Notes: a model not told the origin generated them from the sequence alone. DNA of 64,000 bases from Chryseobacterium salipaludis (GCF_022968825.1 NZ_JALHKS010000007.1:32307-96306); one strand, 5' to 3'. Counted from the stretch's first letter, positions 8,459 to 17,740 are shown. A program made the numbers and translations.

Positions 8459-11400
8459 TTAATTTTTAATGTAATAGTTATACTGAATAACGGCCAGGTT
8501 GTACTCATTTAATGCAACCAAGTAGTTTTTTCTGATGTCTATCGCTTGCGTAAAAAACTGATGCATTTCAGAAAACCCTATTTCCCCCGCTTTGTAACTG
8601 AGCATTGCCGCATTAAAAATTTGATCTGCCTGTTTTAAACCTATGCCTTCATAATATTTAAGCATTTCAGCAGCTTTCAGAATTTCTGTATAGGTGGTGC
8701 GAGCTTGTGCCGCGAACTGATTTTGCTGATAACGCAGCTGAGACTGTTGAATTTCTACCTCGGCTTTTGCAGATTGCAATTTTGCTTTATAAGCCGTTTT
8801 TCCAAAAATCGGAAAATCTACCGCTACAGAAAAACCCGTGATCGGATCCTTCATTCCGTATAATCGCTGAGAAAATATCCTTCCGGAAAAGTCAGGTTTG
8901 TTCTGCATTTTCTGAACATCTATATTCGCCCGTGCAATTTCTATATTCTGCCGCTGCAGGGCTAATGAGGGATGAAGACTGTCTGAGGGTAAATCATCGA
9001 GCTCCAGTTTCTCCAGGTTTGTGTCTTTCGGCAGATATAACGATTGACTGTTAAGATAAAGACTTAATTGTTGCTGTTGTGCTGCAATATTCTGTAAATT
9101 TTGCTGGCGTTGGGCCTGAAGCTCCTTCATCCGAGCTTCTGCAGCAATATTTTCAAGACCGGCTGCTTCGCCAGTTTTGAAACGAAGGTTAGCAGCTTTG
9201 TACATGGACGTATAATATTCATCCAGTTTTTGGTAGAGTTTACCCACATCCTGAAGGTACCATAGCTGGTAAAAAGCGGTATTTACTTCCCTTTTTATCA
9301 CCGCGTCCAGCATGTTTTTGTTCAGTTGGTGATATTTCAGCTGCTCCTCAAAATATTTTCTTTTCGCCTTATACAACCCGGGCCATTGGATGGACTGCTG
9401 GATACCAATTTTAAAATCGCCATCCGGATCACTTGGTCTCATATCGTCGTTTTCTACAAAGATCCCAGTCTTCGGAATTTCACGTGCAGTTTTAGTTTCC
9501 AGTACGGCTTTATTGACTTGGGCACTGTTTACAGTGTACTGTAGATTATTATCTAAGGCTATATTTACCGCGTCATTTGGTGAAATTCTTTCCTGCGCAC
9601 TAAGTGCACCTACGGAAGAACACAGTAAAATTATTAGCATTAAAAACGATTTTTTTTTACTAATTCTCAATTTATTTTTGATTTGATTCTTAGAATTAAA
9701 TATGATATACAGTAGAGGCAGGACAAATAAGGTAAGTAAGGTTGCTGTTACCAAACCTCCAATTACCACGGTCGCTAGCGGTCTCTGTACTTCTGCGCCG
9801 CTACCATTTGAAAAAGCCATAGGAAAGAATCCGAATGATGCGACTGCCGCCGTCATCAACACAGGGCGAAGCCTGGTGGTCGTACCTTGAATGACTCTCC
9901 TGAAAATATTGTTAACGCCGGATTTCTGTAGATCCTTGAAGGTACTGACTAAAACAATTCCATTCAGAACTGCCACCCCGAATAGCGCAATGAAGCCGAC
10001 TCCCGCTGAAATACTGAAAGGCATATCCCTAATCAGCAGTGCAAAGACCCCACCGATAGCACTCATTGGTATTGCGGTGAAAATAAGTATGCTGTCTTTG
10101 AAGTTACGGAAGGTGAAGTACAGTAAAAGAAAAATAAGAGCTAAGGCTACTGGAACTGCTATTTGCAATCGTGAAGAGGCCTGCTTCAAATTTTCGAATG
10201 TTCCACCGTATGTATAGTAATAGCCAGCGGGTAAGATGTTTGCATCATTAAGTTTGCTCTGAATTTCAGTTACTACACTTTCTACATCTCTATCTTTTAC
10301 ATTAAAGCCTACAACGATCCGGCGTTTGCCATCTTCACGACTGATTTGCGCCGGTCCGTCTTTATATTCAACCTTTGCTACCTGAGAAAGCGGAATTTGC
10401 ACGCCATTTTCAGTTGGAATAAACAGGTTACTCACGTCATCGATAGAACTTCTGCTCACACTGTCGAGCCGTGCGACCAAATTAAACTTTCTTTCGTCCT
10501 CAAATACCACTCCAGCGGTTTCGCCCGCAAAAGCTGTGCTCACTGTATGGTTTATATCCTCAATATTCAATCCATAAGAGGCCAGCCTGGCTCTGTCGTA
10601 AGTAATGGTTATTTGGGGCAAACCCACCGTCTGCTCAATTTGTGGTTCGGTGGCACCTTCTACTTTTTGTACTATTTTGGCAACTTCAGGTGCCAGTTTC
10701 GCAAGGGTATCTATGTTTTCACCAAATATTTTGACCGCTACGTCCTGGCGCACCCCGGTCATTAACTCGTTGAAGCGCATCTGTATCGGTTGTGAAACCT
10801 CGAAGAATACCCCGGGAATCATTTCGAGTTTTTCCATCATCTCAGCACTTAAGTCCTTATAAGATTTGTTACTGTCCTTCCATTCTTTTTGTGGTTTCAG
10901 GGTCACAATAAGGTCAGTTGCCTCGGGCGGCATGGGGTCTGTGGGAACTTCGGCACTACCGGTTTTACCCACTACGGTGTTCACTTCAGGAAAAGATTTC
11001 AGAATTCGGCTTGCCTGCATTGACGTTTCAATGCTTTGAGAAAGTGAGGTACCCTGTGGTAAAATACAGTGCACTGCAAAATCGCCTTCCTGCAACTGCG
11101 GTATAAATTCACCACCCATCCTGGAAAACAGAAACAGCGAAATCGCAAGCAGCGCCACCGCACCGCCAACAACTGCGTATTTAAATGCAATTGCTTTCTG
11201 CAAAAGGGGCAGATGAAAATTCCGGATCTTCGCCATTATTTTATCTGCGAAAGTTTTTTTGGCGCTTATATTTTTAGACAGAAATAAGGCGGACATCATT
11301 GGTATATAGGTAAGCGAGAGTATTAATGCCCCTATAATTGCAAAAGACACCGTCTCTGCCATTGGGCGGAACATTTTACCTTCAATCCCCTGAAGTGAAA

Positions 11401-12787
11401 GAATCGGGAGATATACAATGAGGATAATGATCTGACCAAACACCGCAGAACTCATCATCTTTTTTGCACTTGACTGCACAGCTTGGTCCATCGTATCTTG
11501 AGACAGTTTCTGGAAACGGTGATGGACAGCAAGAAAATGTAGAGTTGCTTCAACAATAATAACGGCACCATCTACAATAAGTCCAAAGTCAATAGCACCA
11601 AGACTCATCAAATTTGCACTGACACCAAATACATTCATCATTCCAAGCGCAAAAAGAAGTGACAGTGGTATTGCCGACGCCACAATAAGCCCAGCCCGTA
11701 AGTTACCCAGAAACAGAACCAACACAAGAACGACGATGAGTGCTCCTTCGACCAAATTGGTTTCTACGGTGCGGATCGCACGGTCCACTAAACTCGTTCG
11801 ATCCAGAAAAGGCTCCACGATAATATCAGGCGGCAGTGATTTTTGTATGGTAACCATTTTTTCTTTGACCCGGCTCACTACTTGCGCAGAATTTTCACCT
11901 TTCAGCATCATTACAATACCACCCACTGCTTCTTTATCGCCATTATAAGTTAAGGCACCATATCTGACTGCACTACCAATTCTGGTTTCTGCAACATCTT
12001 TTATAAGCACCGGAATGCCATTAACAGTTTTAATAACGGTATTGGAAATATCATCTAAAGATGAAATAAGGCCGATTCCCCGGATGAAATAAGCGTTGGG
12101 TTTTTTATCAATGTAAGCACCACCTGTATTTTCGTTATTTTTTTGAAGGGTTGTGAAAATATCTGCAATGGTCACGTTCATAGCTTTAAGTCTGTACGGA
12201 TTGATAGCCACCTCATACTGCTTAAGTTTACCGCCGAAACTGTTAATTTCAGTTACGCCCGGTGTACCATAGAGTTGGCGGGCCACGACCCAATCCTGCA
12301 TAGTTCGAAGGTCGGTAGCGGAGTATTTGTCTTCTGACCCTTTTTTAGGGTGAATAACATACTGATAGATTTCTCCTAAACCGGTGGATACCGGAGACAT
12401 TTCTGGCGTACCAATACCTTGTGGAATATTTTCCTCGGCTTCTTTCAGTTTTTCACTTATCAGCTGACGAGCAAAGTAAACATCGACGCTTTCTTCAAAA
12501 ACGACGGTAATTACCGACAGGCCAAATCTGGAGATTGATCTCATTTCGGTAATTCCAGGAATATTGGCGAGGCTCCGCTCAATTGGAAAAGTCACCAATT
12601 GTTCTGTTTCCTGTGCGGCTAATGTTGGTGTACTGGTTATAATCTGAACCTGATTATTGGTAATATCAGGTACAGCATCCAAAGGGAGTTTAGTAGCACT
12701 ATACACGCCCCAGATGATTAGTGCGAAAGTCATGAGCCCAATTATGAGCTTGTTCTTTACACTAAACTGTATAATTTTATATAGCAT
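8459..12787 (-). CDS. czcA: CzcA-like RND pump fused to a TolC-like outer-membrane factor
   Basis: A 1442-residue fusion. Residues about 1-1035 are a full HME-RND pump with 12 predicted membrane helices. TM4 carries SLGAIDFGLIVDGAVIIVEA, the DFG type typical of Co/Zn/Cd pumps. After a basic linker (KLRISKKK) comes a signal-like hydrophobic segment (FLMLIILLCSSVGALSA, about 1047-1063) and then a TolC-family region of about 380 residues (ISPNDAVNIALDNNLQYTVNSAQV to the end) with long coiled-coil repeats. The frame is open throughout. Pump-OMF fusions of this length are, to my knowledge, known in Bacteroidota metal clusters. The hydrophobic segment could be cleaved as an internal signal, releasing the outer-membrane part. 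That is inference. Confidence 0.9.
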   Translation of the reverse strand: MLYKIIQFSVKNKLIIGLMTFALIIWGVYSATKLPLDAVPDITNNQVQIITSTPTLAAQETEQLVTFPIERSLANIPGITEMRSISRFGLSVITVVFEESVDVYFARQLISEKLKEAEENIPQGIGTPEMSPVSTGLGEIYQYVIHPKKGSEDKYSATDLRTMQDWVVARQLYGTPGVTEINSFGGKLKQYEVAINPYRLKAMNVTIADIFTTLQKNNENTGGAYIDKKPNAYFIRGIGLISSLDDISNTVIKTVNGIPVLIKDVAETRIGSAVRYGALTYNGDKEAVGGIVMMLKGENSAQVVSRVKEKMVTIQKSLPPDIIVEPFLDRTSLVDRAIRTVETNLVEGALIVVLVLVLFLGNLRAGLIVASAIPLSLLFALGMMNVFGVSANLMSLGAIDFGLIVDGAVIIVEATLHFLAVHHRFQKLSQDTMDQAVQSSAKKMMSSAVFGQIIILIVYLPILSLQGIEGKMFRPMAETVSFAIIGALILSLTYIPMMSALFLSKNISAKKTFADKIMAKIRNFHLPLLQKAIAFKYAVVGGAVALLAISLFLFSRMGGEFIPQLQEGDFAVHCILPQGTSLSQSIETSMQASRILKSFPEVNTVVGKTGSAEVPTDPMPPEATDLIVTLKPQKEWKDSNKSYKDLSAEMMEKLEMIPGVFFEVSQPIQMRFNELMTGVRQDVAVKIFGENIDTLAKLAPEVAKIVQKVEGATEPQIEQTVGLPQITITYDRARLASYGLNIEDINHTVSTAFAGETAGVVFEDERKFNLVARLDSVSRSSIDDVSNLFIPTENGVQIPLSQVAKVEYKDGPAQISREDGKRRIVVGFNVKDRDVESVVTEIQSKLNDANILPAGYYYTYGGTFENLKQASSRLQIAVPVALALIFLLLYFTFRNFKDSILIFTAIPMSAIGGVFALLIRDMPFSISAGVGFIALFGVAVLNGIVLVSTFKDLQKSGVNNIFRRVIQGTTTRLRPVLMTAAVASFGFFPMAFSNGSGAEVQRPLATVVIGGLVTATLLTLFVLPLLYIIFNSKNQIKNKLRISKKKSFLMLIILLCSSVGALSAQERISPNDAVNIALDNNLQYTVNSAQVNKAVLETKTAREIPKTGIFVENDDMRPSDPDGDFKIGIQQSIQWPGLYKAKRKYFEEQLKYHQLNKNMLDAVIKREVNTAFYQLWYLQDVGKLYQKLDEYYTSMYKAANLRFKTGEAAGLENIAAEARMKELQAQRQQNLQNIAAQQQQLSLYLNSQSLYLPKDTNLEKLELDDLPSDSLHPSLALQRQNIEIARANIDVQKMQNKPDFSGRIFSQRLYGMKDPITGFSVAVDFPIFGKTAYKAKLQSAKAEVEIQQSQLRYQQNQFAAQARTTYTEILKAAEMLKYYEGIGLKQADQIFNAAMLSYKAGEIGFSEMHQFFTQAIDIRKNYLVALNEYNLAVIQYNYYIKN

Positions 12788-12902
12788 TTGTAAAAATTAA
12801 GGTTAATTGAAGGATAGAGCATATTCCGTATTGTTCACGGAAATGCACGACTATTTAATAGCCGTATAATAATCCTACGAATATAAATCCGAAGGAAAAG
12901 TA

Positions 12903-13223
12903 TTAACCTATTTTGGGGGGCTGCCAGACACCGGCAGAGGCGAGAAGGGCGTAGTTGTAATTCTTCTCAGGAAGAATATCTTTAATAAATACAACAATTT
13001 TCTGTGGAAGTAGTTTGGTGATTTGCAAAACAGTAATTGATATTCCACAGCAATTGCAGACGCAGAACGGCGTACAAAGATCCGCATGCTGATCCTGACT
13101 TTGTTCTAAATGAACATCCTCTGCGACACACACCTTATCCCCAAAACCATTCGCAGCATCGCTGCATGGTACTACGATGAGTGCCATAAAGAATAAGGAT
13201 AAGAGGAAGGCGATAATTTTCAC
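12903..13223 (-). CDS. DUF6660-like small secreted protein ending PPKIG
   Basis: A 106-residue protein with a signal peptide (FLLSLFFMALIVVPCSDA) followed by a Cys/His motif, QHADLCTPFCVCNCCGISI, which matches the pattern of DUF6660 proteins found ahead of metal-efflux operons in Bacteroidota. It is the first gene of the metal island in transcription order, 115 bases before the pump fusion. The last residues, WQPPKIG, and the 15 bases covering them and the stop codon match the Cys-rich gene at 4561-4974. A periplasmic metal-sensing or buffering role is plausible but unproven. Confidence 0.7.
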   Translation of the reverse strand: MKIIAFLLSLFFMALIVVPCSDAANGFGDKVCVAEDVHLEQSQDQHADLCTPFCVCNCCGISITVLQITKLLPQKIVVFIKDILPEKNYNYALLASAGVWQPPKIG

Positions 13224-13252
13224 GGGCGCTAAGTTAGAAAAATTATTTTTTA

Positions 13253-13264
13253 TCCAATATTGGA
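13253..13264. promoter_or_regulatory. 12-bp palindrome upstream of the metal island
   Basis: TCCAATATTGGA is perfectly self-complementary and lies 30-40 bases upstream of the first gene of the metal island. It could be an operator. It is short and AT-rich, so chance is a real alternative. Confidence 0.25.
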
Positions 13265-13301
13265 GGTAGGTATTTGTGCAATGACTTACTTCATGTTATG
13301 A

Positions 13302-13805
13302 TTACAGCATATTAAATTTTTCCATCGCATTTATTTTAGTTTGATCTGCAATATCAATATAGGGCTTCATCGCAGCATAATCACTGTGACCTGTCCACTT
13401 CATCACGACCTGCGGTGGAATTCCTAATGCCAAAGCGTTGCAGATAAAAGTTCGTCTCCCAGCGTGAGAACTCATAATTGCGTATTTTGGGGAAACTTCA
13501 TCGAATTTCTGATTACCTTTATAATAGGTTTCGCGAATAGGTTCATCAATTTCTGCCATTTCCATTAGTTCCCGTAAATATTCATTCATTTTTTGATTGC
13601 TGATCACTGGGAAAGCTTTAGATTTTTCATACACTTCATCTTTGTATTTTTCGAGTATGGCTCTGCTGTGATCATTGAGTTCAATAATTAAACTATCGGA
13701 AGTTTTTACCGTTATTATTTCGATGAAATTATCTTTAATGTCGCTTCGTTTTAAATTTTCTACGTCCGAATATCGCAACCCGGTGGTCTCGATGCTTTGA
13801 AACAT
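13302..13805 (-). pseudogene. Truncated tyrosine recombinase (C-terminal catalytic part only)
   Basis: About 160 residues of a tyrosine integrase catalytic domain. The arginine motif (TTGLRYSDVENL), the HxxR motif (SSHAGRRTF), the second His (WTGHSDYAAM) and the catalytic Tyr (KPYIDI) are all present, so the missing part is the N-terminal arm-binding and core-binding region. Homology stops at TTGLRYSD. The first residues of the open frame (MFQSIE) come from DNA that reads as a methylase on the other strand, so the break point is at about 13790. A full integrase of the same general type is at 17818-19104. Confidence 0.8.
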
Positions 13806-14311
13806 GAGGGTATTTTGGCAATGGTTGTTCCGTCCGGCTGGTTAAACCGTCAGAAAAAGCTGAATAACGCTGAATTGTTAAGCGCTTATCGATTGCCAAT
13901 TGGTGCCTTTGCGGGTACACAAATTGGAACGGATATTATAATTCTTAAAAAGAATAGTCAATCTCCCGCTCAAAATATTTCTGATTACTTCGATAAAAAC
14001 TCACAAAATATCTTAGGGGAAATTAGGGAGAAAACCAATCGCTTCGGCCGTTCGGAGATTTACGTTCATGGCAATCTGGATGATGCAATTGGATTACTAA
14101 CTAACCTTCGAAATAAAAAAAAATTGTCCGCACCGGCAATCTCTTCGAGGATCTAGTAATCAATGAACGTGATGTTAAGAAGATCGTTCCGCTAAAGAAT
14201 ATAATTCCTGAAATTCAAGATATTCGGAACAAATCTAAACTTGAGGATGAAACACTTAAAAAATCAGTTTTAGAAAAAATAGTCCAGGTTTTGGCGTTTA
14301 AGACAGTATAG
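13797..14311 (+). pseudogene. Remnant of an Eco57I/N6-adenine methylase-like protein, frameshifted
   Basis: The plus strand reads KHEGILAMVVPSGWLN and then AFAGTQIGTDIIILKK, a pattern of the large methylase/helicase proteins carried by Bacteroidota conjugative elements. The first frame ends at 14156, but the homologous reading continues in another frame after a run of nine A (about 14115): VRTGNLFEDLVINERDVKK and on to a TAG at 14309-14311. The 5' part is missing at the 13790 junction. So this is a doubly damaged gene, the tail of a much larger one. The exact family is my inference from short motifs. Confidence 0.65.
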
Positions 14312-15016
14312 CCCACGCCCATGGCGAGGGCATCAACTGTTTATCCTGCGATGTATTTGAAATTTCCAGATTTCTGTTTGCAGAACAAAAGCTAACGCTT
14401 CGTTTTATCGGTAAATTTGAAATGCAAATATATATAATTTAAAGCAGTATAGCCATTAGCTATTAATCTAATAGTTTACTGTTTAAAACATGGTAAAGGT
14501 TGTTTATGATTGGTTTTTAGAGACTCCAGTGCTAGGGCCAGTTGAGATTTTTTCTGACTTTTATTTCAAGCATATTGTAAAAAGAATTCACCTTTGGTAC
14601 CTAGGATCTATGGTAAGTGTTATCGTAAGAGCACCAATAAAAAATGACGACCTTTTCATCTGCAAAACGACCCGCCCCTTCTATATCATAGCTTCTAGTT
14701 TGCAATTCCAAACTCGATTTTACGCACGTGTCAAATGGAACTTAAAAATGATTTCTGTAGTTTCAATGTGAAGCCAATTAGCTTTCTTAAAATATGTAGC
14801 TATGAGGCTGGCTGGCCTTATTAGATTTATAGTTTGGTAGGGAAGAAGAGTTTAATATGGATCTCCGCTTCCGATTGTTGGGCTCACTATACAAATACCA
14901 ATAGGCTGCTCCAGCATTTACCTTAGTCCATCGTTTTCTTATTAAATGCGATTGAATCAAAAATGACAAGCCTTATATTAATATAAAGAATGCTTCAGTT
15001 AAGACTCTATTATATT
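14312..15016. other. Gene-free AT-rich stretch inside the mobile region
   Basis: About 700 bases between the methylase remnant and the primase-like gene. Open frames here (for example 14490-14771 plus and 14787-14969 minus) have no recognisable motif, ribosome site or neighbour logic, and I do not call them. No copy of the tmRNA 3' end was seen. It may be decayed element DNA. Confidence 0.5.
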
Positions 15017-15919
15017 TTATGGTGTATTTCCTTTGAAAACTGCTCGAATTACCTCATCTGCTAAATCCCATCCTTTATCCTTCTCTGGGCTTTCCATAAT
15101 TTGAGATACTTGAATGACAAGGCCATGTTGTCGCAATGAATCTGCAGTGCTTTTCCAAAGTTCAAATTCACCATTATCCGGATATGCCGTAACTGTTCTA
15201 CCTTTTAAAGGTCGTAACATATTAAGATTAAAATTACTTTTACCGCCGGTGGCTAAATATATAACACTATCATCCACGAGAGACATTATAAATGCTGTTT
15301 TTTCGCTTTCAACTATAGCAATATCTTTGTCCATATCACTGGTGATGAGGTGGAGCCCAAACAGGCATTGTTGAAGGTTGAAGTTTTGCGTTTCTAAAAA
15401 ACTGTGTACCCAAATAGCATCCGTTGTTACTTGAGGATATTTAAGTCGTTTTCCCGTTGTAGAATCGTACTTAATTATTTTTCCTGCTCGAACGTTGTTT
15501 ATTCTGTCCTGCTGCCAGAAAACGGTGCTTTTACCGCCTAACTTACTTGACGTTCCAACACCGTATGTCTGCGCATGCCTCTCAACGTCTTTTTTAGGAA
15601 ATACTTTTTTGCAGAATAAGATGAGATTGTTGTTACCGTAATTTCTCAGAGTGGTATCAACGGTTTCTCTAGAATGAAAACTCGGGACTTCCGGAAGTTT
15701 ATAGAGTTTACTGTCAAAACTTGTCCTGTCATTTTTACCAAAGAACGCTCTGCAGCAAGAATGGCAATAGCCAGTGTTAGGATCATATTTGTCTGGGGCA
15801 AATTTGCCATCATTATTGGATTTTCCGCACGGGCAGGTCTGCGCCAGTATGCGACGTTTTCCCCTTGAAAATGCGAATTTTTTTTGCATTTCTTTCTGAA
15901 TTATTTGCTGAATATTCAC
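15017..15919 (-). CDS. Primase-like protein with Zn-finger and Toprim region (DUF6371-like)
   Basis: 300 residues. The N-terminus has a zinc-finger pattern, TCPCGK (Cys29, Cys31) and later YCHSCC (about residues 52-56), as in DnaG CHC2 fingers. The middle and end contain a Toprim-like core: DIAIVESEKTAFIMSL with the expected Glu, then RTVTAYPDNGEFELW. Together these resemble DUF6371-type proteins of Bacteroidota mobile elements and point to primer synthesis or DNA replication of the element. It is the last gene of the int-HTH-ATPase-primase module, about 106 bases after the ATPase stop, with a 38-nt palindrome in the gap. Activity is inferred. Confidence 0.75.
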   Translation of the reverse strand: MNIQQIIQKEMQKKFAFSRGKRRILAQTCPCGKSNNDGKFAPDKYDPNTGYCHSCCRAFFGKNDRTSFDSKLYKLPEVPSFHSRETVDTTLRNYGNNNLILFCKKVFPKKDVERHAQTYGVGTSSKLGGKSTVFWQQDRINNVRAGKIIKYDSTTGKRLKYPQVTTDAIWVHSFLETQNFNLQQCLFGLHLITSDMDKDIAIVESEKTAFIMSLVDDSVIYLATGGKSNFNLNMLRPLKGRTVTAYPDNGEFELWKSTADSLRQHGLVIQVSQIMESPEKDKGWDLADEVIRAVFKGNTP

Positions 15920-15978
15920 ATTGAATAAAATGTGAACAAATTATTGATTATAAGAGTAATACGATTATAAAAGTGAAT

Positions 15979-16016
15979 ATTCATTCATTCACGCCCTAGG
16001 GGGTGAATGAATGAAT
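15979..16016. repeat. 38-nt near-perfect palindrome, candidate replication origin or operator
   Basis: Arms ATTCATTCATTCAC (15979-15992) and GTGAATGAATGAAT (16003-16016) flank a CCCTAGGG centre, with a single G-G mismatch on each side of it. The arms are themselves ATTC repeats, and an extra GTGAAT half-site precedes them at 15973. No T-run follows on either strand, so it is not an intrinsic terminator. It lies between the RecA-like ATPase and the primase-like gene of the element. Confidence 0.75.
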
Positions 16017-16025
16017 AATTTTAAA

Positions 16026-17012
16026 TCATGTTTTATTCTTCGATAAAATCCGGCTCACTTTAGATTGGTTCGTTCCTAGCTTTTCTGCGATTGCTGTCTG
16101 ACTTATGCCAGTTTGAGCAAGCTCCAGCACTTCATATTCAAGTTCTATTTGCTTAGTGTTGCCTGCGGCGCCTAGATGTTCAAAACTTACACGTCCACCT
16201 GTTGCAGAGAAATAAAAATTATCATTCATTTCCAGTACAATACTACTTTCCTTAAACTCCCGTGGCAGATAGTTGCCTTTGACAATGCAAAAATGTCTTT
16301 GGGAGTTCTTATGCCTGTCAGGCCGAAGTTCAACTACCAGTCTCATCTTACTTTCGAAACCTTGCGAGCCCAGTAAATTGTGTTTGCTGGGTGCAAATTC
16401 ATCTGTGCGTTTTCCGGTATGATGTAATACAATAACAAGGCACTGATACTTCTGAGCGAGTTGACTATAATCATTTAGAAAACTACGTACTTGGTTGCTC
16501 TCGTTCATGGATCTGCCATAAAGATCTCCAAATGTATCTAAAACAATCAAGTCTGTGGGCTCGGACTGGAGTTCCAATTCTAATCTTTCTAAAAGGTTCT
16601 CGGTCTCCGTTATAAATTTTAATCCCCTGTATTCGGAAGCTGGCAGTTTATACTCGTTGTTCAGTTTTTGTAACAAAAACGCCAAACTTTCAGCAGAATC
16701 TTCCGAACTTACATAAATTGCTCTGTTATGCTGAGCGTTTATATTCATTCCGATGAAACTTTTCTGGCCAAGTACTACAGATACCGCAAAATGGCGTACT
16801 AATGAACTTTTACCTACGTCAGAACTTCCTGCAAAACCAATAAGTCCTACTTTTGGAAATATCGGCTCTAATAGAGTCGGGATTTCACTTACATCCATCT
16901 TAATTAATTCCTCGGCCGAAATAGTCTTTGCTTTAATCTCGTTCCTATAATGCTCAGCAATCGCCGTCCGATCTTCTTTCACTGACTGCATAACACCTTT
17001 TATATCCAACAT
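16026..17012 (-). CDS. RepA-like RecA-fold ATPase (AAA_25 type) with C-terminal HTH
   Basis: 328 residues. Walker A is GSSDVGKSS (about residues 62-70), Walker B LIVLDTFGDLYG (about 155-166), and a VIVLHHTGK motif follows, as in hexameric RepA/AAA_25 helicase-like ATPases of plasmids and integrative elements. The last 40 residues (QTGISQTAIAEKLGTNQSKVSRIL) form a helix-turn-helix, so it may both bind DNA and hydrolyse ATP. It sits between the excisionase-like gene and the primase-like gene on the same strand. A role in replication of the excised element is inferred. Confidence 0.8.
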   Translation of the reverse strand: MLDIKGVMQSVKEDRTAIAEHYRNEIKAKTISAEELIKMDVSEIPTLLEPIFPKVGLIGFAGSSDVGKSSLVRHFAVSVVLGQKSFIGMNINAQHNRAIYVSSEDSAESLAFLLQKLNNEYKLPASEYRGLKFITETENLLERLELELQSEPTDLIVLDTFGDLYGRSMNESNQVRSFLNDYSQLAQKYQCLVIVLHHTGKRTDEFAPSKHNLLGSQGFESKMRLVVELRPDRHKNSQRHFCIVKGNYLPREFKESSIVLEMNDNFYFSATGGRVSFEHLGAAGNTKQIELEYEVLELAQTGISQTAIAEKLGTNQSKVSRILSKNKT

Positions 17013-17153
17013 AATGCTACGTTTTTTAGGTTGTTAAACATTATTAAGACGGTGTAAAAAGAAGCTTCGTGAAATAGTAAGTATTCACTATATTTGCAGG
17101 TCTTATACTCATTTACTAATACGGCTCCTACGCACTGCAATGCTTGGGGCTTT

Positions 17154-17444
17154 TTATTTTCCATTAGTCAGCGGTATTAAAAGTTTTAAAAGATCTGAGC
17201 GCTTGAAAAACTTTCGCCCTTCGATGCCGTAGCTTTTTACCGTGCCTTTTTTCTCCCAGTTCCACAAGGTGGTTCGGTTAATGTCAAGTAGCTCGCACAC
17301 TTCCTTGACTGATAAAATTTCTTTAAGATTGTCGTTCGCCGGATTGGTTGGCTTTGCTTGTGTTGCAGTTAAAATCTGCGCAGTTAATACCAGTAATGCA
17401 TCTAGAGCTTCTGGTATCTCATTGAAAGATACTTTTTTCTTCAT
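17154..17444 (-). CDS. Excisionase-like HTH protein
   Basis: 96 residues. A helix-turn-helix of the MerR/excisionase (HTH_17) type spans about residues 42-88: ILSVKEVCELLDINRTTLWNWEKKG followed by a wing (GIEGRKFFKRSDLLKLL). Such proteins steer excision or repress element genes. It lies between the integrase and the RepA-like ATPase, all on the minus strand, and its start region is next to a structured plus-strand RNA candidate. The N-terminal 40 residues are not recognisable. Confidence 0.75.
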   Translation of the reverse strand: MKKKVSFNEIPEALDALLVLTAQILTATQAKPTNPANDNLKEILSVKEVCELLDINRTTLWNWEKKGTVKSYGIEGRKFFKRSDLLKLLIPLTNGK

Positions 17445-17494
17445 TTTGAAAATTTAAGTTTGATATTAACCCAACTTTCTAAGTACAAACAAAA

Positions 17495-17582
17495 AGAGTA
17501 GCTTTGTAATTACATTAGGCCGTGCAAAGTTTAATGTAACCTACTCTGTTTTGCTCGATCTTTTCTGGTCGGGCATTTTTTT
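17495..17582 (+). ncRNA. Structured small RNA candidate ending in an intrinsic terminator
   Basis: On the plus strand an outer stem AGAGTAG/CTACTCT (17495-17501 with 17541-17547) encloses two mutually exclusive inner stems: TTACATTA/TAATGTAA (17510-17517 with 17532-17539) or CTTTG/CAAAG (17502-17506 with 17525-17529). It is followed by a terminator, GCTCGATC-loop-GGTCGGGC plus seven T (17553-17582). No open frame explains it. The element's genes all run the other way. No clear promoter was found upstream, so the 5' end is unknown. Confidence 0.5.
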
Positions 17583-17740
17583 GTAAAATAATTTTTTTAA
17601 TGGTTCATTTTTATGGTATAAAATATATAGTGTTGTGTCCTTCTGTGTTTGTTTCTGTTGATTCAAAAATAGACCCTTTAACGTATCATTCCAAATTTAC
17701 AACTACGGATAAGTTAGGTTTTGACATCAAAATTTCGCAT

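Noticed and set aside
1..13223. A metal regulator gene (ArsR, MerR, CusRS) in the island
   Set aside because: None of the reading frames in this part shows a regulator; the operators named are therefore unassigned.
14490..14771. 93-codon plus-strand frame in the gene-free gap
   Set aside because: No motif, no ribosome site, no homology recognised; AT-rich mobile DNA often has such frames.
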